Positions 1 to 6,730 of a DNA stretch of 7,568 nucleotides are shown here, piece by piece. Position numbers and translations under genes: made by a program. The stretch's first letter is position 1. Each line of letters opens with the position of its first letter. The stretch lies in the NCBI GenBank assembly GCA_030632625.1, contig DAOVUK010000138.1, positions 1 through 7,568 of the forward strand. Reading direction: 5' to 3'. The DNA comes from Gammaproteobacteria bacterium. GTDB taxonomy: Bacteria > Pseudomonadota > Gammaproteobacteria > GRL18. Below the pieces are notes generated by a model, which was given only the letters and a program-made list of their open reading frames with translations, was not told the DNA's origin and ran no database searches.

Positions 1-1531
1 CTTTCATCTCAGCAACATAGGTTTCACCATAAGTAATGGCACATTGTGTCATCACATCTTCCATAGTGATCCAGTCGCCTTCAAGTGTGGTTGTGCCCCA
101 GCGTACACCTGCTGACATGGCAACATCAGCCTGGTATTCATGCCTTAAGGCATTACACAGGATTTGATCCCAGGTGCCCATAAAATTACCCCGGCGATAC
201 AATAAACGATCCGCAATGGCTAGTTTCTCATTGAGGATTTCTTCATAGGTTTTTCCGACTCGGGATTTATTGTAGAAATATTTACTGGCGCGGCTTTCAA
301 CAATTTTATCGGAGTATTTTGTCTGGCGCATTTGTTTAATATAGGCGGCCATTTCTTTATCAGCCGGCAGCCAGTCGGTGATAATAGGCAGCATCTGGTA
401 ATTTATGGATTTAATTTTTTTATCCTGAATATCAAAATCCATGACACCCACATATTTGCCATTTGAACCGGCATTGGTTACCAGACAGGTGCCGCCTTCC
501 ACATTTTTGACCTCAACAGGTTTGGGCATACCATCATGAGTATGACCGCCGAAAACAGCATTCAGTCCGGGAACATTCTGTGCCATTTTGATATCGACAT
601 CCATACCATTGTGTGACAGTAAAACAATGGCATCAGGCTTTTCTTCGGCACGTATTGTTTTCACCAGTTCAATCATGTCATCTTCACGCAGGCCAAATGA
701 CCAGTCCGGGAAAAATTCCTGCGGATTGGCATTTGCTGTGCGGGGAAATGCCTGACCAATGATACAGATCCTGGCACCATTAATTTCTTTAATGACATAG
801 GGACGAAAAGCATGACCGGAATCTTCATCATAAAGACCGCTGCCGTCATAACGTTCCACCATAGCAGGGTATTCATCACTCATCAGAGCGTCTTCTTTAA
901 CCCGGACATTCTGGCCGATAAAATCGCCTTTGAACAGGGCTACATTGCTCAAAACTTCTTCTTCTTTGTAGGTGAATTCCCAGTGACCCACCATCACATC
1001 CAGGCCCATGATATTGGATGCTTCAACCATATCCACACCACGAGTCCACAAAGCGGTACCTGAACCCTGCCATAAGTCACCACCATCAATGGTCAGAGTG
1101 TTTTGTTTACCGCCAGCCTGTTGACGTAAGCGGTTTAACAGTGTCTTAATCTGGGCAAAACCACCGGTTTTACCATAAATTTTTGCCACATTTTCAAAAT
1201 TCAAATAAGTATAGGCATAGGCTTCCGGGGAATTGGGTTTAAGTCCCATATAGGTTAGTAATTTTTTACCGACGACATGAGGAGGACGTCCATAAGCATC
1301 ACCCACACCCAGATTAACATTAGGTTCACGAAAATAAACGGGATTTAATTGTCCGTGAACATCGGTAATATGTAATATGCGGACATTTCCTTTCATGGGA
1401 ATACTGTAAAAATCTTTTGGCTGACTATCACTGGATTTACTCAGTGCGTTCACAGGAAAAAGTGCAGGTATGGTTGTTGCTGTACCTGCTACACCCATTA
1501 TTTTTACAAACTTTCTTCTTGAAACTGTCAT
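1..1531 (-). CDS. soxB: SoxB thiosulfohydrolase, 3' end cut by window edge
   Basis: SoxB is the periplasmic di-manganese hydrolase of the Sox pathway; it releases sulfate from the cysteine-S-thiosulfonate carried by SoxYZ. Read on the minus strand, 510 codons are open with no stop, so the 3' end lies beyond position 1; the family is usually about 560-600 aa. Residues 4-10 (SRRKFVK) followed by a hydrophobic stretch form a Tat signal, expected because the cofactor is inserted in the cytoplasm. Metallophosphatase motifs are in order: DVHGQ (D57, H59), DGGDLWQGSG (D152), the SoxB-type GHWEF (H183) replacing the GNHE of 5'-nucleotidases, SHNGM (H307) and GGHTHD (H330, H332). The C-terminal 5'-nucleotidase-like domain begins near residue 400. 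The ATG at 1529-1531 gives the Tat signal at the right place, and GAGAG lies just upstream. The gene is transcribed away from the two-component pair. No key residue is missing in the visible part. Confidence 0.97.
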   Translation of the reverse strand, partial: MTVSRRKFVKIMGVAGTATTIPALFPVNALSKSSDSQPKDFYSIPMKGNVRILHITDVHGQLNPVYFREPNVNLGVGDAYGRPPHVVGKKLLTYMGLKPNSPEAYAYTYLNFENVAKIYGKTGGFAQIKTLLNRLRQQAGGKQNTLTIDGGDLWQGSGTALWTRGVDMVEASNIMGLDVMVGHWEFTYKEEEVLSNVALFKGDFIGQNVRVKEDALMSDEYPAMVERYDGSGLYDEDSGHAFRPYVIKEINGARICIIGQAFPRTANANPQEFFPDWSFGLREDDMIELVKTIRAEEKPDAIVLLSHNGMDVDIKMAQNVPGLNAVFGGHTHDGMPKPVEVKNVEGGTCLVTNAGSNGKYVGVMDFDIQDKKIKSINYQMLPIITDWLPADKEMAAYIKQMRQTKYSDKIVESRASKYFYNKSRVGKTYEEILNEKLAIADRLLYRRGNFMGTWDQILCNALRHEYQADVAMSAGVRWGTTTLEGDWITMEDVMTQCAITYGETYVAEMK

Positions 1532-1566
1532 TGTTTAGCTCTCTATTTTCTTTTCTGAATTGATTC

Positions 1567-1595
1567 ATTAATAATTACCCTTTATTATTTAACAA
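1567..1595 (-). promoter_or_regulatory. Candidate soxB promoter
   Basis: On the minus strand a TTGTTA box (1595-1590) is followed after 17 bp by ATTAAT (1572-1567). Each matches the sigma70 consensus at 4 of 6 positions. Transcription would start near 1560, leaving a leader of about 30 nt before the soxB ATG. The surroundings are very AT-rich, so a chance match is quite possible. Confidence 0.3.
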
Positions 1596-1611
1596 CCAGA
1601 ATAAAAAGAAC

Positions 1612-1683
1612 ATGGATAAAAATAAGATGGCTTATAGCGGTTTTCCTTAGGCTGCATACAGGACAACCGAAGTTTTTATCCAT
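1612..1683. repeat. Nested inverted repeat in the soxB/sensor-kinase divergent spacer
   Basis: The outer arms ATGGATAAAAA (1612-1622) and TTTTTATCCAT (1673-1683) are perfect 11-bp inverted copies. Inside them CGGTTTTCC (1638-1646) pairs with GGACAACCG (1661-1669) at 8 of 9 positions, and TAAG/CTTA (1623-1626 and 1631-1634) forms a small extra stem. The element lies about 55 bp upstream of the kinase start and about 80 bp upstream of soxB. Between divergent genes a terminator is unlikely. It could be a regulator site, a structured leader of the kinase mRNA, or a small MITE-like repeat; no flanking target duplication is visible. Confidence 0.6.
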
Positions 1684-1738
1684 TCTCATCATAAGTGAAT
1701 AAATGAATTTGCCTCTTAAAAAATGAGCGGGTTATCAA

Positions 1739-3961
1739 TTGATTGTTAATAAACAGCTGTTATTAATTTTAATATGCTCTCTGCTCTTTGTCTTTGTGTC
1801 TCAAAGTGTGCAGGCCATAGAAGATGAAGAACTGATCCGAATTGGTGTTTTAAGTCATCGTGGTGATGATGTGACCCGGCAAACCTGGTCACCGACCGCA
1901 CAATATCTCAGTGACACTCTGGATGGCTATCACTTTGAAATTATCCCCCTGGATTTTGCTGAGATTGATTCTGCTGTCAGTGACGCTGCGGTTGATTTTC
2001 TGCTGGTAAATTCAGGTATTTATGTCAATATGGAAGTTCGCTATCGGGTTTCCCGAATTGTTACCCTGAATAATCTCATTGGAGATATTCCATTGAATGT
2101 GTTTGCGGGTGTTATTTTTGCCCGAAAGGTTCGTAATGATATAAGAGATATTCGCACTTTACGCGGCAAGAAGTTTATGGCTGTTGATGAAACATCTCTG
2201 GGTGGTTTTCAAATGGCATGGGGATTAATGCAAAAGGAGGGGATTGATCCCTATAAAGATTTTGCATCCATTTCATTCGGTGGCACACATGATGAAGTTG
2301 TGCTTGCTGTAAAAAATGGTTTTGTTGATGTGGGCACGGTGCGTAGTGGTATTCTGGAAAAGATGGCTGCCAACGGCGCTATTCGTCTGGATGAATTTAA
2401 AATTATTTCTCCGGTGATCTATGATGGTTTTCCTTATCTTCACAGCACGACGCTTTATCCGGAATGGCCATTTAGTAAATTAAAACATACATCAAATCAG
2501 CTGGCTCAGAAAGTCGCGGTGGCTCTTTTAAAAATGAGCAGTCTTCATACCTCAGAAGTGAATCATTATTCAAGTTGGACAGTGCCACTGGATTATCAAC
2601 AGGTCCATGAGCTTTTTAAACAACTTAAACTGCCTCCTTATGAGACAAGTGGGCGTTTTACTCTGCTGGATGCGCTTGAACGCTATTGGCTGGGAATTGC
2701 AGTTGTGTTCGTTTTTTTGTTTATGATGGCCATAATGAGCACCTGGATTGCACGCTTAAACACTCAGTTAACAAAATCAAAACGCTCACTGGAATATCAG
2801 CATGATTTAATTCTTAACTCAGTATGTGATGGGATTTATGGTGTCGATACCAACGGTAATTGTGTCTTTATGAATCGTTCCATGAGGCATAACACCGGTT
2901 GGGAAATAAGCGATTTTCAGAATGCCAACCAGCATGAATTATTACACCATACACATCTGGATGGCAGTGTGTATAAGTCAGAGGAGTGCCCGGTCTATTT
3001 AACCTTTATGGATAAGCAGCCGCGTTTTGTTGATGATGATATTTTCTGGAAAAAAGATGGCAGCAGTTTCCCTGTTGAATACAGCAGTACTCCCATGCTT
3101 GATCATAAAGGTGATGCGATTGGCAGTGTTGTTGTTTATCGAGATATCAGTGAACGAAAAGCAGCGGATGAAGAAAAACGTCGACATCAGAAAGAAATAG
3201 CACATATGGCACGCTTGAATACCATGGGTGAAATGGCCTCAGGAATTGCTCATGAACTGAATCAGCCATTGACTGCAATTGCCACTAATTCTTTTGCCTG
3301 TATTCAAATGCTGGAAAGCGGTGGAATCGAAAAAGATAAACTGCTTGATATCCTGGAAATCATAGGCTTGCAGGCTCAACACTCAGGTGAAATTATCAAA
3401 CAACTACGTCAGTTTGTGCGCAAGGAACAACCAGAGCGTTCTATCATTGATATTAATGATTTGATTGTAGAGGTCCTGTTGTTTATTGAGCCGGAGGCTC
3501 GAAAATCCGATGTTAAAATTATTCGCAAAATGGATAATAATCTTTATCAAGTGCTGGCTCAGCCGATACAAATAGAACAGGTTTTATTAAATTTACTGAA
3601 AAATTCTATTGAAGCATTACAGGTTGTTGATAAAGAAAATAGAATTTTAATAATTAAGACCGAAGTGGCCGGTGATAATGCGGTTGTTGTTACCGTTGAA
3701 GATAACGGGCCGGGAATTGATGATAAAATAAAAGAGGGTTTATTTGATCCGTTTATTACCAGTAAAAACAATGGCCTTGGCTTAGGACTCTCTATCAGTC
3801 ATGGTATTATCGAATCGCATCATGGTAAATTGTATTTGCATTCTGATGGTGGTGGCGGTACTGTGTTTCGCTTTGCGCTGCCAGTGGCCAGCAAAGTGAA
3901 TGATATCAATAAGAAGCTCTTATCTGGCAAAGGGCTGTCTGCAAAAAAATTAGTGGAGTAA
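1739..3961 (+). CDS. TtrS/ThsS-like membrane sensor histidine kinase with PAS domain
   Basis: 740 aa. Residues 1-26 are an N-terminal signal or signal anchor ending in SVQA. Residues about 33-300 form a periplasmic PhnD-type substrate-binding domain, as in the tetrathionate sensor TtrS and the thiosulfate sensor ThsS. A transmembrane helix (about 316-336) is followed by a PAS domain (about 355-470), a HisKA domain with phosphoacceptor H505 in SGIAHELNQPL, and a HATPase_c domain with N-box N622, DNGPGI (D655) and GLGLGL (679-684). It should autophosphorylate on H505 on periplasmic ligand binding and pass the phosphate to the regulator 5 bp downstream. The start is a TTG at 1739: an in-frame stop lies at 1724-1726, no ATG comes between, and GAGCGG precedes it at normal spacing. 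Salmonella TtrS is shorter (about 590 aa) and has no PAS domain, so a cytoplasmic redox or small-molecule input may be added here. The sox neighbours suggest a sulfur oxyanion as ligand; this is inference. Confidence 0.9.
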   Translation: MIVNKQLLLILICSLLFVFVSQSVQAIEDEELIRIGVLSHRGDDVTRQTWSPTAQYLSDTLDGYHFEIIPLDFAEIDSAVSDAAVDFLLVNSGIYVNMEVRYRVSRIVTLNNLIGDIPLNVFAGVIFARKVRNDIRDIRTLRGKKFMAVDETSLGGFQMAWGLMQKEGIDPYKDFASISFGGTHDEVVLAVKNGFVDVGTVRSGILEKMAANGAIRLDEFKIISPVIYDGFPYLHSTTLYPEWPFSKLKHTSNQLAQKVAVALLKMSSLHTSEVNHYSSWTVPLDYQQVHELFKQLKLPPYETSGRFTLLDALERYWLGIAVVFVFLFMMAIMSTWIARLNTQLTKSKRSLEYQHDLILNSVCDGIYGVDTNGNCVFMNRSMRHNTGWEISDFQNANQHELLHHTHLDGSVYKSEECPVYLTFMDKQPRFVDDDIFWKKDGSSFPVEYSSTPMLDHKGDAIGSVVVYRDISERKAADEEKRRHQKEIAHMARLNTMGEMASGIAHELNQPLTAIATNSFACIQMLESGGIEKDKLLDILEIIGLQAQHSGEIIKQLRQFVRKEQPERSIIDINDLIVEVLLFIEPEARKSDVKIIRKMDNNLYQVLAQPIQIEQVLLNLLKNSIEALQVVDKENRILIIKTEVAGDNAVVVTVEDNGPGIDDKIKEGLFDPFITSKNNGLGLGLSISHGIIESHHGKLYLHSDGGGGTVFRFALPVASKVNDINKKLLSGKGLSAKKLVE

Positions 3962-3966
3962 AATAA

Positions 3967-4581
3967 ATGAGTGAAGAACCTCGTGTTTTTATTGTCGATG
4001 ATGATGAGCAGGTTCGCAGTGCGCTGACCCTGTTAATGGAATCTGTAGGCCTGAAATCTGAAAGTTTTGCATCGGCTCAGGAATATTTAGACCAGTTTAA
4101 TGCCTCAAAGTCAGGCTGTCTCATACTGGATGTTCGCATGCCCGGTCTGAGCGGACTGGATTTACAGGCAAGATTGAGTGCAGAAAAAATTCACCCCCCT
4201 ATCATTATCATCACCGGCCATGGTGATGTGCCTATGGCAGTAAGAGCTGTGACTGCTGGTGCTGTTGATTTTATTGAAAAACCTTTTAACAATCAGTCAA
4301 TGCTGGACAATGTGCATAGAGCGATTGAACAGGATGCAAAACAAAGGGGAGAATCATCACGTTTGCAGGATATTGAAAGAAGATATGATGAGCTGACCCC
4401 AAGAGAAAAGGAAGTGCTGCAATGTGTCATTGAAGGTAAACGTAATAAAATTATCGCAGCAGACATGAATATCAGTCAGTCTACAGTAGAAGCTCATCGC
4501 TCCAAAGTAATGGAGAAAATGGTTGCCAAAACTTTATCAGATTTAATGCGTATGGCCTTGTTGCTGAAGCTTATTGATTAG
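3967..4581 (+). CDS. FixJ/TtrR-family response regulator (REC + LuxR-type HTH)
   Basis: 204 aa cytoplasmic transcription factor. The receiver domain (residues 5-120) has the acidic pocket D11-D13, phosphoacceptor D55 in LILDVRMPG, T83 in IITGHGD and K105 in EKPF; these agree closely with the FixJ pattern. A linker (about 122-140) leads to a LuxR/GerE-type helix-turn-helix domain (about 143-200, LTPREKEVL then SQSTVEAHRSKVMEKM). Length is normal for FixJ/TtrR proteins. The ATG is 5 bp after the kinase stop codon, with GGAG (3955-3958) inside the kinase 3' end, so the two are very probably co-transcribed and translationally coupled. It is the expected phosphoacceptor of that kinase. Likely targets are the flanking sox promoters or its own; this rests on gene context only. 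No missing residue or frame problem is seen. Confidence 0.92.
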   Translation: MSEEPRVFIVDDDEQVRSALTLLMESVGLKSESFASAQEYLDQFNASKSGCLILDVRMPGLSGLDLQARLSAEKIHPPIIIITGHGDVPMAVRAVTAGAVDFIEKPFNNQSMLDNVHRAIEQDAKQRGESSRLQDIERRYDELTPREKEVLQCVIEGKRNKIIAADMNISQSTVEAHRSKVMEKMVAKTLSDLMRMALLLKLID

Positions 4582-4610
4582 TAAATAAACAATTATTAAT
4601 ATGGATTTGA

Positions 4611-4648
4611 TGCAGCTAATTTCATTCATGCAAAAGAGCTTAGCTGCA
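4611..4648. terminator. Possible hairpin at the convergent gene ends
   Basis: TGCAGCTAA (4611-4619) and TTAGCTGCA (4640-4648) are perfect 9-bp inverted copies separated by 20 nt. The structure lies between the response regulator stop (4581) and the radical SAM gene, covering the latter's stop codon (4626-4628). The position suits a bidirectional terminator, but the loop is long and there is no clean T-run on either side, only AT-rich sequence on the regulator side. Confidence 0.35.
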
Positions 4649-5726
4649 CCGGTAAACGTCTGGCTCCCCACTTGCCCGGTTTGCTTTCCAGTACCCCGGC
4701 ACAACGAGCACCGCATTTTTTGCAGCATCCCTGGTCATCAAGTTTCCAGTCTGAAAGGACGTACCAGTCCCTGCCGATCAGGCGCGTATGACATTGATGA
4801 CAATAAGTACTTTCACCGTCTTCATCGTGAACATTACCGGTATAGGCATAATGTACACCATTGTCCAGTGCTATGCGACGCGCACGGGTCAGTGTTGCCG
4901 GTGGTGTTGAGGGTATATCCAGCATTTTCCAGCTGGGATGAAAGGCGGTAAAATGCATGGGTACATCCGGCCCCAGGTTTTCAACAACCCAGCGTGTCAT
5001 GGCATTGAGCTCTTCATCAGAATCATTCTTTCCGGGTATCAGCAGGGTGGTAATTTCTACCCAGACATCGGTTTCATGCTTGAGGTACTTCAGCGTGTCC
5101 AGCACCGGCTGTAGATGTCCACCGGTTAATTTATGGTAAAAATCTTCACTAAAGGCTTTTAAATCAACATTGGCAGCATCCATGTATTGAAAAAACTCCT
5201 TACCCGGCTCTGAGCTGATATAGCCTGCTGTTACTGCCACCGACTTAATATCCTGTTTACGGCATTCTTTGGCTATATCGATGGCATACTCCATAAAGAT
5301 CACCGGATCGTTATAGGTATAGGCAACACTGCGACAGCCAAGTTCTTTTGCCACACGTGCGATTTTCTCGGGTGATGCATGATCGGCGAGGATATCCATT
5401 TCGCGGGATTTACTCATATCCCAGTTTTGACAAAACTTACAGGCCAGATTGCACCCTGCGGTTCCAAAAGACAATACCGGAGTACCGGGTAAAAAGTGGC
5501 TAAGGGGCTTTTTCTCAATGGGATCGACACAAAATCCACTGGAACGGCCGTAGGTTGTCAGGACAATCTGGTCATTGATGTTTGCCCGTACAAAACACAA
5601 TCCCTGCTGACCTTCACGTAATTTACACTCACGCGGACAGACATCACATTGCACTCGGCCATCTTCAAGCTTATGCCAATATTTGGTAGGAAAAACTGTG
5701 GGAGTTACTGATTGTGTATTATGCAT
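4626..5726 (-). CDS. amrS: AmmeMemoRadiSam-system radical SAM enzyme
   Basis: 366 aa with the start at 5726. The radical SAM cluster motif is C92-x3-C96-x2-C99 (CNLACKFCQNW), which binds the [4Fe-4S] cluster that cleaves S-adenosylmethionine. Before it is a Cys-rich N-terminal segment (C27, C30, C34, C44), and after the barrel a C-terminal zinc-ribbon-like part (C309, C312, C335, C338, C342). This order, and the blocks YTYNDPVIFMEYA and HFTAFHPSWKM, fit the pyruvate-formate-lyase-activase-like family named for its association with AMMECR1 and Memo proteins; its substrate is not firmly established. Neither partner is in this window. The open frame extends to an ATG at 5831, but the extra 35 residues (MMLTFVTSLRT...) are unlike the family and overlap the TATAAT box and palindrome, while the inner ATG has AGG 9 nt upstream. 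The upstream gene fdxA, 152 bp away on the same strand, could encode its electron donor. Confidence 0.9.
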   Translation of the reverse strand: MHNTQSVTPTVFPTKYWHKLEDGRVQCDVCPRECKLREGQQGLCFVRANINDQIVLTTYGRSSGFCVDPIEKKPLSHFLPGTPVLSFGTAGCNLACKFCQNWDMSKSREMDILADHASPEKIARVAKELGCRSVAYTYNDPVIFMEYAIDIAKECRKQDIKSVAVTAGYISSEPGKEFFQYMDAANVDLKAFSEDFYHKLTGGHLQPVLDTLKYLKHETDVWVEITTLLIPGKNDSDEELNAMTRWVVENLGPDVPMHFTAFHPSWKMLDIPSTPPATLTRARRIALDNGVHYAYTGNVHDEDGESTYCHQCHTRLIGRDWYVLSDWKLDDQGCCKKCGARCAGVLESKPGKWGARRLPVQLSSFA

Positions 5727-5760
5727 AATATCGTACCTATTGTTATCCTCTCTATTTAAA

Positions 5761-5808
5761 ATTATAAAAAAATTACTTGCTGCGTTTGTAATGACTTGAG
5801 TCCTCAAG
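5761..5808 (-). promoter_or_regulatory. Candidate promoter and palindromic operator of the radical SAM gene
   Basis: On the minus strand a perfect TATAAT (5766-5761) lies 34 bp before the chosen ATG, with no good -35 box at 16-18 bp. A perfect palindrome CTTGAGTCCTCAAG (5795-5808; 6-bp arms, 2-bp spacer) is centred about 47 bp upstream of the expected transcription start. A strong -10 with a weak -35 and an upstream palindrome suggests an activator-dependent promoter. This also suggests the gene has its own transcript rather than only read-through from fdxA. Confidence 0.45.
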
Positions 5809-5878
5809 CTGGTAACAAAAGTTAACATCATAAAAACTCGTTTATATTAATACATACCGTTTATAAATCAGGCAGGCT

Positions 5879-6202
5879 TTATTCTTCCAGGTATTTAATT
5901 TTTCCTTTAACGCCATCCCATTTCTCTGCCTCTGGAAGTGGATCGGTTTTTAAATTAATCATGGGCCATTGTTTAGCCAGACGTGCATTGATTTCAATAA
6001 ACTGCTTTTGTCCTTCCGGTACATCCTCTTCAGAAAAAATAGCTTCAGCAGGACATTCAGCGACACAAACATCACAGTCAATACACTCTTCTGGATCGAT
6101 AACCAGAAAATTAGCTCCCCCATGAAAGCAATCCACAGGACAGACATCCACACAGTCGGTGTACTTACAACGTATACAATTTTCAGTGACGACATAAGTC
6201 AT
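5879..6202 (-). CDS. fdxA: 7Fe ferredoxin, FdI/FdxA type
   Basis: 107 aa, the normal length for the Azotobacter FdI family (106 residues after Met removal), and alike along the whole protein, including the C-terminal [15 protein letters not shown] segment. Cluster ligands fit the family pattern: C9, C17 and C50 for the [3Fe-4S] cluster, and C21, C40, C43 and C46 for the [4Fe-4S] cluster; C25 is the extra cysteine next to the cluster, as in FdI. It is a soluble low-potential electron carrier in the cytoplasm. The ATG at 6200-6202 is preceded by GGAG with a 7-nt gap. It is followed on the same strand by the radical SAM gene, a plausible electron acceptor, though the 152-bp gap with its own promoter-like box weakens the operon case. 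FdxA proteins are often housekeeping genes, so a sulfur-specific role is not implied. Confidence 0.96.
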   Translation of the reverse strand: MTYVVTENCIRCKYTDCVDVCPVDCFHGGANFLVIDPEECIDCDVCVAECPAEAIFSEEDVPEGQKQFIEINARLAKQWPMINLKTDPLPEAEKWDGVKGKIKYLEE

Positions 6203-6400
6203 AAATCTGCTCCGGCGTTCGTTTAATATATTTTTTTAGTACGGCAACCTTAATAAGTAATACATATGCTCAATCCTGAACTAAAACAAGACTTAGCGTA
6301 ACAGATCCCAGAATTTGCTCAAATTTTGATTAAATAATGAATGCTCACTATTTTGGAACACTTATTTAGTACAAATACGTACTTCTATGGATTTATTGAT

Positions 6401-6500
6401 AACGGGGACGCTCTGTCGGTAGTAAAATAGCCCGAGGACAGGCCCTGGGCATTTCAGCGGTAGTTGGAGCAGAAGGTGCAACGAAAACCACGCATGGGTA
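6401..6500. other. GC-rich structured island of unknown nature
   Basis: By hand count this block is 56% GC, against 28% in the 100 bp before it and 24% in the 100 bp after. It contains a strong hairpin: GCCC and AGG (6430-6433, 6435-6437) pair with CCTGGGC (6444-6450) around a 6-nt loop, with G6434 bulged. A second possible stem is GTTG (6463-6466) with CAAC (6479-6482). All frames are short or interrupted. It may be a small RNA or riboswitch-like leader, a repeat or mobile-element end, or a decayed gene piece; I do not recognise a known family. Confidence 0.4.
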
Positions 6501-6600
6501 GGAATTATGAATAGAAAAGCAGAAATTTCTATTTAATTTATGTGACGGTATTATGGAAAACCACTATACATATCATCATATCTTCTAATTTTACATTTTT

Positions 6601-6672
6601 CTTAACTTGCCATAATAACATCTTGACTTGCACAATCCCCATCAGCATGATGCTCCTTTTTGTTGTGCAAGT
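6601..6672 (+). promoter_or_regulatory. soxX promoter with overlapping operator array
   Basis: A sigma70-like promoter is visible: -35 TTGACT (6623-6628, 5 of 6 to consensus), a 17-bp spacer, and -10 CATGAT (6646-6651, 4 of 6). The start would be near 6658, about 72 nt before the soxX ATG. Perfect inverted 10-mers ACTTGCACAA (6626-6635) and TTGTGCAAGT (6663-6672) flank the -10 region, and the inner palindrome AGCATGATGCT (6644-6654) overlaps the -10 itself. A further direct copy, CTTAACTTGC (6601-6610), precedes CTTGACTTGC (6622-6631) by exactly 21 bp. The ACTTGC cores are thus spaced 21 and 41 bp, about two and four helical turns. The overlap with the core promoter suggests repression, or looping by a dimeric regulator. 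Confidence 0.6.
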
Positions 6673-6730
6673 AACTTTTAGAATAATAATGCATTAACTT
6701 CCGTTCAGGAAGACACCTCAGGAGAAAAGA

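Larger units (their letters stand above)
6203..6730. other. 528-bp divergent spacer between fdxA and soxX
   Basis: No credible protein gene of ordinary size is found on either strand. The left part (6203-6400) is AT-rich and contains the small palindrome AGTAC-6-GTACT (6368-6383). The middle is a GC-rich block (about 6401-6500) listed separately. The right part (6501-6730) is AT-rich and carries a tiny reading frame at 6507-6536 and the soxX promoter region. No tRNA or recognisable transposase remnant is visible. Confidence 0.7.

Noticed and set aside
812..1063. 83-codon plus-strand open frame
   Set aside because: It runs antisense inside soxB, whose minus-strand frame is intact with all metal-binding motifs; a shadow frame.
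1723..1749. ATG just upstream of the kinase TTG start
   Set aside because: It is out of frame with the kinase and stops after 8 codons. The kinase frame has only the TTG between the upstream stop and the signal peptide.
1739..1780. Possible lipoprotein site at Cys13 of the kinase signal region
   Set aside because: The residue before the cysteine is Ile, not Gly, Ala or Ser, and the cysteine is inside the hydrophobic core, so it is not a lipobox.
4601..4951. 116-codon plus-strand open frame after the response regulator
   Set aside because: It lies opposite the C-terminal coding part of the radical SAM gene, and its protein resembles nothing recognisable.
5727..5831. Upstream ATG extending the radical SAM protein by 35 residues
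   Set aside because: The extension is unlike the family and would place the TATAAT box and palindrome inside the gene; the ATG at 5726 fits better.
6452..6495. tRNA D-arm-like stretch (TTCAGCGGTAG...GAGCA)
   Set aside because: There is no TψC arm with GGTTCGA, no acceptor stem and no anticodon stem at the expected spacing, so it is not a tRNA gene.
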